DNA of 20,001 bases from an uncultured Ruminococcus sp. (GTDB lineage: Bacteria; Bacillota; Clostridia; Oscillospirales; Ruminococcaceae). Made by a program: the position numbers and the translations under genes. Under the pieces are notes generated by a model that was not told where the DNA came from, ran no database searches, and worked only from the letters and a program-made list of their open reading frames with translations. The DNA lies in contig CAMWVM010000004.1 in assembly GCA_947177715.1 (NCBI GenBank), positions 1 through 20,001 of the forward strand, in the 5' to 3' direction. Below are positions 15,604-20,001 of this stretch, piece by piece (position 1 is the stretch's first letter; the number at the start of each line of letters is the position of its first letter).

Positions 15604-18300
15604 ATGCTTAAACTCAACAATATCGTTAAGGATTATGTTTCAGGCGATTCTGTTGTCAAGGCTTTAAAGGGAATTGATATTCAATTCCGTGAAAGCGAAT
15701 TTGTTTCGATTCTCGGTCCATCCGGCTGTGGAAAAACGACTTTGCTTAACATTATCGGCGGACTTGACAGATACACAAGCGGAGATTTGATCATTAACGG
15801 AAAATCCACCAAAAACTTTAAAGACAAAGACTGGGACGCATACCGAAATCATTCAATAGGTTTTGTGTTCCAAAACTATAATCTGATACCGCACCAGACT
15901 GTTTTATCAAATGTTGAGCTTGCTTTGACTTTATCGGGTGTATCTAAATCCGAAAGACGTCAGAGGGCGATTGATGTACTTAATCAGGTAGGTTTGGGCG
16001 ACCAGCTTCATAAGAAACCTAATCAGATGTCAGGCGGACAGATGCAGAGAGTTGCTATTGCGAGAGCACTGATTAATGATCCGGATATTCTTTTAGCCGA
16101 CGAGCCTACGGGAGCTCTTGATTCTGAAACCAGTGTTCAGATTATGGAGATCCTAAAAAATATTTCGCAGAATAAGCTTATTATAATGGTTACACACAAT
16201 CCTGAGCTTGCAGACAAATATTCAAGCCGAATTATAAGACTTTTAGACGGAAAGGTTACTGATGACAGTAAACCGTATACGGAGGATATAAACAAGGCTG
16301 ACAAAGCTCAAAAGGATAGGAAAAAAGGCAGAAAGACGTCTATGTCATTTTTGACTGCGCTTTCGCTCAGCCGAAACAATCTTATGACCAAAAAAGGAAG
16401 AACCCTTCTGACTTCCTTTGCAGGATCCATTGGTATCATAGGAATTGCATTGATTTTATCCTTGTCAAATGGTGTACAGAACTACATTGACCAGGTACAG
16501 GAGGATACGCTTTCAAGCTATCCTTTACAGATAACGAAAACAACAACCAACATCGGTGAATTTATACAGTCGATGTCTGACGAGGGAGTAAATCACGATC
16601 ATGACATGAATAAGGTTTATTCCAGAAATCAACTGGGAAAACAGATTGAAACTTTGTTAGAAGAAACTAAGGTAAATAACCTTGAAAAGTTTAAGTCCTT
16701 TATTGACAAGAATGATGAACTGAAAGAGCTGACGACAGATATTCAATATAGCTATTCTGCACCTTTGACGGTATATAAGGCTGATACATCGGATAAGATT
16801 GTACAGGTCAACCCTTCTACCCTATTGGCAGACACCGGATTTTATTCGGAGGAGCAGATTAATTCTATGTCATCGTTGGGCATGGCAAATGCCGATGTTT
16901 GGTCAGAGATGATTGATAACGAGGAGCTTATAAAAAATCAATATGATGTGCTTGCCGGAAAGCTTCCGGAGAAATATAACGAGATAGTTTTAGTTGTTGA
17001 CAAATTCAATGAGCTTAACGATTATGTGCTTTATACCTTAGGAATGCTGGATTCGTCAAAACTGAATGGAGTTATGAAGAAAGCTGTTGCGGGGGAGAAG
17101 ATAGAAATTGATTCTCAACAGACCAGCTACACATATGATGAGCTGATGGATTTAAATTTTAAGCTGATTTCTCCTACAGATAAATTTGTAAAAGAAAATG
17201 GTCTTTGGGTTGACAAGAGTGAAGATGAAAGTTTTATGAAAGATGTTATAGATAAGGGCATTGAACTTAAAGTTGTAGGTATTGTCAAGCCATCTGAGGA
17301 AGCTTCTGCCTCATCAATAAGCGGAGCTATAGGTTACCGTCATGATCTTACCACTTATCTTCTTGACAAAGTAAGCAGCAGTGAAATTGTTAAGGATCAG
17401 ATAAGCAATCCTGAAACGGATATTTTTACTGGCTTAAAATTTGCCAGTGATGAGGACAGGGAGAATAAGAATATAAAAGTCATTGGATCAGACACACATG
17501 GTGGAAATGAAGCTGAATCTGCACAGATAACTGACATGAGTCAGCTTGATCAATCTAAGCTGACAGATGTACAGAAAAAATATCTTCAGTCACTGACAGA
17601 TGAACAAATGGCGTTATTAAAGGAAATGGCGAAGGAACAGGCTGAAGGAATTAAAGCACAGCAAAATAGTTCTTCCGTAGTTTCGTCTGCAACTTATGAT
17701 GAGAATTTAGAGATTTTAGGATACTCGACAGAAGAAAAGCCTTCAGGAATAAACATATATCCAAAAGACTTTGAGGCAAAAGAACGTATAGTTGAGATTA
17801 TTGACAGCTACAACGATAAAGGTGATGAAGCTGACAAGATCGAATATACTGACATGGTAGGACTTATGATGTCGTCTGTGACAACGATCATAAATTCAAT
17901 CAGCTATGTACTAATAGCATTTGTTGCAATTTCACTTATTGTTTCATCAATTATGATAGGAATAATCACTTACATTTCCGTTCTTGAGAGAACAAAAGAG
18001 ATTGGCATACTCAGAAGTATCGGAGCTTCAAAGAGAGATATTTCAAGAGTATTCAATGCGGAAACACTTATTGTAGGATTTGCAGCAGGAGTTATCGGAA
18101 TTGGAATTTCATATCTTTTGACTATACCGATAAACGCTGTTATAAGACACATTACCGACGTTTCTATGAGGGCGTCTATACCTGTTGGCGGTGCGGTTAT
18201 TCTTGTAATAATAAGCATGGTGCTTACGCTTATTGCGGGCTTATTCCCATCGAGAATCGCAGCTAAGAAGGATCCTGTTGTAGCGTTGAGGACAGAGTAA
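15604..18300 (+). CDS. ABC transporter, fused ATPase and FtsX/MacB-type permease
   Basis: An 898-residue fusion. The N-terminal ATPase (about 1-225) is of the LolD/MacB class: Walker A GPSGCGKTT (38-46), Q-loop FVFQNYNLIP, signature MSGGQMQRVAIARAL (142-156), Walker B ILLADEPTGALD, and H-loop His198. After a Lys-rich linker the permease has a first helix at about 268-290, an extracytoplasmic region of about 465 residues, and three helices near 765-790, 821-841 and 863-883. The last two flank ERTKEIGILRSIGASKRDI and end in FPSRIAAKKDP, the FtsX coupling motif. Such proteins move signals, lipoproteins or peptides by mechanotransmission rather than ordinary transport; the substrate here is unknown. 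AAAGGAAG at 15591-15598 precedes ATG 15604. No two-component genes adjoin it. A 34-codon membrane-peptide gene follows. Confidence 0.93.
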   Translation: MLKLNNIVKDYVSGDSVVKALKGIDIQFRESEFVSILGPSGCGKTTLLNIIGGLDRYTSGDLIINGKSTKNFKDKDWDAYRNHSIGFVFQNYNLIPHQTVLSNVELALTLSGVSKSERRQRAIDVLNQVGLGDQLHKKPNQMSGGQMQRVAIARALINDPDILLADEPTGALDSETSVQIMEILKNISQNKLIIMVTHNPELADKYSSRIIRLLDGKVTDDSKPYTEDINKADKAQKDRKKGRKTSMSFLTALSLSRNNLMTKKGRTLLTSFAGSIGIIGIALILSLSNGVQNYIDQVQEDTLSSYPLQITKTTTNIGEFIQSMSDEGVNHDHDMNKVYSRNQLGKQIETLLEETKVNNLEKFKSFIDKNDELKELTTDIQYSYSAPLTVYKADTSDKIVQVNPSTLLADTGFYSEEQINSMSSLGMANADVWSEMIDNEELIKNQYDVLAGKLPEKYNEIVLVVDKFNELNDYVLYTLGMLDSSKLNGVMKKAVAGEKIEIDSQQTSYTYDELMDLNFKLISPTDKFVKENGLWVDKSEDESFMKDVIDKGIELKVVGIVKPSEEASASSISGAIGYRHDLTTYLLDKVSSSEIVKDQISNPETDIFTGLKFASDEDRENKNIKVIGSDTHGGNEAESAQITDMSQLDQSKLTDVQKKYLQSLTDEQMALLKEMAKEQAEGIKAQQNSSSVVSSATYDENLEILGYSTEEKPSGINIYPKDFEAKERIVEIIDSYNDKGDEADKIEYTDMVGLMMSSVTTIINSISYVLIAFVAISLIVSSIMIGIITYISVLERTKEIGILRSIGASKRDISRVFNAETLIVGFAAGVIGIGISYLLTIPINAVIRHITDVSMRASIPVGGAVILVIISMVLTLIAGLFPSRIAAKKDPVVALRTE

Positions 18301-18315
18301 TCGGAGGGTGATAGT

Positions 18316-18420
18316 ATGTGCAAATTGTCAGATGAAAAGAAAGGTAAAATATTAGGCTGTGCCAGCTGTCTTATTGCAGGTATTGCTTTATTAGGGCTGA
18401 TAAGCTTGAGCTTTGCATAA
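18316..18420 (+). CDS. 34-residue single-helix membrane peptide
   Basis: Too short for routine gene calling. ATG 18316 is preceded by GGAGGGTG (18303-18310), an excellent ribosome site 5 bases away. The frame begins MCKLSDEKKGKILGCASC and continues as one hydrophobic helix (LIAGIALLGLISLSFA) to TAA 18420. The Lys-rich head and hydrophobic tail fit one membrane helix with the N-terminus inside. Three Cys residues (2, 15, 18) are present, the last two as CASC at the helix start. It begins 15 bases after the ABC transporter stop, and a strong terminator follows its stop by only 5 bases, so it is almost certainly in the same transcript. A role as accessory subunit of the transporter is inference. 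Confidence 0.7.
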   Translation: MCKLSDEKKGKILGCASCLIAGIALLGLISLSFA

Positions 18421-18425
18421 CAACG

Positions 18426-18459
18426 AAAGCTGTCTTGAAAAAATCAAGACAGCTTTTTT
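18426..18459 (+). terminator. terminator of the ABC transporter unit
   Basis: A 13-bp perfect stem pairs AAAGCTGTCTTGA (18426-18438) with TCAAGACAGCTTT (18444-18456) around AAAAA. The stem's last Ts continue as a T-run. Confidence 0.95.
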
Positions 18460-18477
18460 ATAATTTATGCGAAAATA

Positions 18478-18506
18478 TTGAAAATCGTGACGAAATATGT
18501 TATACT
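18478..18506 (+). promoter_or_regulatory. sigma-A promoter for mscL
   Basis: TTGAAA at 18478-18483, a 17-base spacer and TATACT at 18501-18506. The start near 18513 gives a leader of about 42 bases. Confidence 0.8.
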
Positions 18507-18554
18507 TATTTCATCAAATATTGTATGGCAAAATTTAAAGGGGGGATTTTTAAA

Positions 18555-19004
18555 ATGGCAGAAAAGAAACCAGGTTTTTTGAAGAGATTCGTCGGTGAAT
18601 TCAAAACGTTTATTTCAAGAGGCAGCGTTATTGACTTAGCAGTCGGCGTTGTAGTCGGCGGTGCGTTCACGTCTATTGTAAACGCATTGGTTGACAGCAT
18701 TCTTATGCCGATAATCGGAATGATTTTAGCAGGAGTCAATTTTGCGAATCTTACGGTTACAATTCCGTGGGGCAATAAACCTGTAATAAACTTTGGTGCA
18801 TTTATTTCTGCGGTAATCACATTTTTGATTACGGCGTTCTGTGTATTCCTGATTGTAAAGCTGGTTAATGCAGTACAGAATATCAAGAAAAAAGAAGAGG
18901 CTGTTGAAGAAGAGGAAAAAGAAGAAGCTGTTGCAGCTGATATTGCACTTCTCACAGAAATTCGTGATTTACTTAAGGCACAGGAAGAAAATAAAACAGA
19001 ATAA
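18555..19004 (+). CDS. mscL: large-conductance mechanosensitive channel MscL
   Basis: A homopentameric membrane channel that opens under membrane tension to release solutes during osmotic downshock. The 149-residue product begins MAEKKPGFLKRFVGEFKTFI. It has the amphipathic N-terminal helix, the pore helix VIDLAVGVVVGGAFTSIVNA with its Gly/Ala packing face, LMPIIG, a periplasmic-type loop, the second helix AVITFLITAFCVFLIVKLVN, and a charged C-terminal helix ending LTEIRDLLKAQ. ATG 18555 is chosen because AAAGGGGGG at 18537-18545 precedes it; an upstream in-frame ATG at 18435 lies inside the preceding terminator. The stretch EEAVEEEEKEEAV is an acidic insert before the final helix, longer than I expect for the family. 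It is monocistronic, with its own promoter and terminator. Confidence 0.96.
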   Translation: MAEKKPGFLKRFVGEFKTFISRGSVIDLAVGVVVGGAFTSIVNALVDSILMPIIGMILAGVNFANLTVTIPWGNKPVINFGAFISAVITFLITAFCVFLIVKLVNAVQNIKKKEEAVEEEEKEEAVAADIALLTEIRDLLKAQEENKTE

Positions 19005-19014
19005 TGGTTACAAA

Positions 19015-19057
19015 AAAGACTGCTGCACTTTGACAGTGCGGCAGTCTTTATTTTTTT
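19015..19057 (+). terminator. terminator of mscL
   Basis: A 15-bp stem pairs AAAGACTGCTGCACT (19015-19029) with AGTGCGGCAGTCTTT (19035-19049), with one G-U pair, around TTGAC. ATTTTTTT follows. An A-run before the stem also allows function on the minus strand. Confidence 0.93.
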
Positions 19058-19069
19058 GTGCGTTTTAAT

Positions 19070-19180
19070 TTACTCCTTCAAAAATGTAGAATTATTGGTT
19101 CTTTCAAGCAGATAATCTATAGAAACATTAAAATAATCGACAAATTTACTCATGTTTATTGACATATGCAACTTAAATTG
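19070..19180 (-). pseudogene. C-terminal remnant of an XRE/Cro-CI-type helix-turn-helix regulator
   Basis: On the minus strand a short frame reads KFVDYFNVSIDYLLERTNN and stops at 19070-19072. This closely matches the last helix of the HTH_3 (XRE) domain, which commonly reads LADYFNVSxDYLLGRT. Upstream in frame there are only about nine more codons before a stop at 19181-19183, and the DNA-binding helix-turn-helix itself is missing. It is therefore best read as the tail of a decayed or deleted regulator gene. The plus-strand promoter at 19159-19187 has been left or placed over its broken end. An intact small protein starting at the ATG 19153-19151 is unlikely, since no ribosome site was seen. 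Confidence 0.6.
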
Positions 19181-19187
19181 TTATACT
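19159..19187 (+). promoter_or_regulatory. near-consensus sigma-A promoter for the secreted protein gene
   Basis: A perfect TTGACA at 19159-19164, a 17-base spacer, and TATACT at 19182-19187. This is the joint-best sigma-A match in the window. The start near 19194 implies a leader of about 260 bases before ATG 19456. Confidence 0.82.
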
Positions 19188-19193
19188 AAAAAT

Positions 19194-19455
19194 GTGAAAA
19201 CTTGTTTTAATATAAAAATATAGTTATCGGAGGAAAATTTAATGTCAATACATATAAAATCAACATAACAAAAAAGCATATAGAAACCTTATTGCTTCAG
19301 ATAAAACTACGCTAATGACGGAAGTGTATTTTTGATAGGTAAATTAATTGATATCCCTGAAAATTTAATTAACGTAACAACCGTTCACTGAATGTGACGG
19401 AGTAGAGAGAACTATATAACAAAAAACGGCATCGTAGATATATAAGGAGGAAATT
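19194..19455 (+). other. long leader with decayed coding sequence or possible regulatory RNA
   Basis: A ribosome site GGAGG (19229-19233) precedes ATG 19242, but this frame stops after 8 codons. In the same frame, two more stops follow and then about 29 open codons ending KLIDIPENLINVTTVH at TGA 19389-19391; other frames are open in short blocks. This looks like a broken small gene. Alternatively, it is a structured leader: CCGTTCAC and GTGACGG (19381-19400) can form a hairpin with one bulged base, and ACTACG (19309-19314) can pair with CGTAG near 19433. It matches no riboswitch class I know. Confidence 0.45.
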
Positions 19456-20001
19456 ATGGCTAAAAAATTAATCGCTTGTATGCTTTCGATTTCAATGGCA
19501 GCAACAGCATTGGTAACACCGTTAGGTGAACATGTTAGTAAATTATTTAAACTTCCGACATTTAGCACAAATGCTATTCAAATTGAAGACACCTTTAATC
19601 TTGATGATAGCAGTGAAACTATAATCAAATTTAAAACAGATATTTCAAAATCCAATCCAATTGTTAACCTTTCGGGAACAAATTTTTCATACACCGGAAA
19701 GGCAATTACGCCTTTCGTTAGTTTCAGAAGATCCTCTACCGCCGTAAGAGATTTAAAAGTAGGAACTGAGATCACTGTAAGTTATAAAAACAATGTGAAT
19801 CCTGGAACCGCTACTGTTATTATTACAGGTATTAATGAATATAAAGGAACTGTAACAAAGACATTTACTATTTCCGATCAAACAACATCTGCTGATGAAG
19901 AAGTAATCAAAACAGGTTCTGAAGAAACAATCTGGACAGGTTCAGAAGACCTTGGTAAATGGAACAAAGACGTTGACCTCGGCATTGCAGGTATTCCTCT
20001 T
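19456..20001 (+). CDS. secreted protein with Ig-like repeat, 3'-truncated by the window edge
   Basis: The frame is open from ATG 19456 to the last base (182 codons). AAGGAGG at 19444-19450 precedes the start. The protein begins with a Sec signal: MAKKLIACMLSISMAATALV, with likely cleavage within the next 10-30 residues. Residues from about 73 to 138 resemble the beta-sandwich repeat common in secreted Firmicutes proteins. NFSYTGKAITPFVSF, then VGTEITVSYKNNVNPGTATV, then GINEYKGTVTKTFTI match the usual YTGKAxTPxVTV...GTDYTVSYxNNxNxGTATVTITGxGNYxGTVTxTFxI pattern. A second region begins TIWTGSEDLGKWNKDVDL, resembling carbohydrate-binding-like modules of gut Firmicutes (weak inference). The catalytic or adhesive part, if any, lies beyond the window. 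Confidence 0.85.
   Translation, partial: MAKKLIACMLSISMAATALVTPLGEHVSKLFKLPTFSTNAIQIEDTFNLDDSSETIIKFKTDISKSNPIVNLSGTNFSYTGKAITPFVSFRRSSTAVRDLKVGTEITVSYKNNVNPGTATVIITGINEYKGTVTKTFTISDQTTSADEEVIKTGSEETIWTGSEDLGKWNKDVDLGIAGIPL

Noticed and set aside
18435..18554. 40-residue N-terminal extension of MscL
   Set aside because: It would start inside a perfect terminator stem and before the mapped-looking promoter; the strong ribosome site and conserved MscL start fit ATG 18555.
19194..19455. Known riboswitch (cyclic-di-GMP, guanidine, THF, preQ1) in the leader
   Set aside because: None of the conserved core sequences I know for these classes could be found.

Overview
The window looks like a piece of chromosome from a low-GC, Gram-positive, anaerobic Clostridia-type bacterium, most likely Oscillospiraceae/Ruminococcaceae-like. 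The reasons are AT-rich coding sequence, purine-rich Shine-Dalgarno sites, consensus sigma-A promoters, U-tailed hairpin terminators, a tRNA-sensing T-box leader, a SpoIID-family sporulation protein, and a secreted protein with the beta-sandwich repeat common in gut Firmicutes. No rRNA, tRNA, CRISPR array, prophage or intact insertion sequence was seen. Most of the window is ordinary core genome. The less ordinary places are the intergenic gaps, two proteins with altered catalytic motifs, and the last 1 kb.

Layout. (1) 1-1270: the 3' part of a citrate synthase gene ending at a strong terminator. (2) 1294-6852: from a consensus promoter, a putative lipoprotein, an OmpR-type response regulator, its membrane histidine kinase, a DUF1385 (YqhQ-type) membrane protein and prmC. 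The last three are overlapped and probably translationally coupled. (3) 6937-8813: recA-recX with its own terminator. (4) 8845-10836: rimO-pgsA from a near-perfect promoter. (5) 10854-13262: a cysteine-specific T-box leader controlling cysE-cysS, followed directly by a membrane-anchored degenerate cyclophilin (13274-14131). (6) 14132-14417: a GC-elevated, palindrome-rich gap and a bidirectional terminator between convergent genes. (7) 14454-15413, minus strand: a SpoIID-family protein with Gln where the catalytic Glu is expected, behind a sigma-E-like promoter. (8) 15604-18459: a large ABC ATPase/FtsX-type permease fusion followed by an unlisted 34-residue membrane peptide and a terminator. 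(9) 18478-19057: mscL with its own promoter and terminator. (10) 19070-20001: a remnant of an XRE-type regulator (minus strand), a consensus promoter, a 260-base leader holding decayed coding sequence or regulatory RNA, and the start of a secreted Ig-like protein that runs off the window.

How the genes work together. The T-box couples uncharged tRNA-Cys to cysteine synthesis (CysE) and tRNA-Cys charging (CysS). RecA and RecX are recombinase and modulator. RimO modifies ribosomal protein S12, and PrmC modifies release factors. The lipoprotein, kinase and regulator form a plausible envelope-sensing unit (inference). The ABC/FtsX protein with its small membrane partner resembles peptide-stress or export systems, but its substrate cannot be read from the sequence.

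I found no clearly new multi-gene system. The best candidates for undescribed biology are the 34-residue peptide, the palindromic gap at 14132-14375, the altered SpoIID and cyclophilin active sites, and the leader at 19188-19455.
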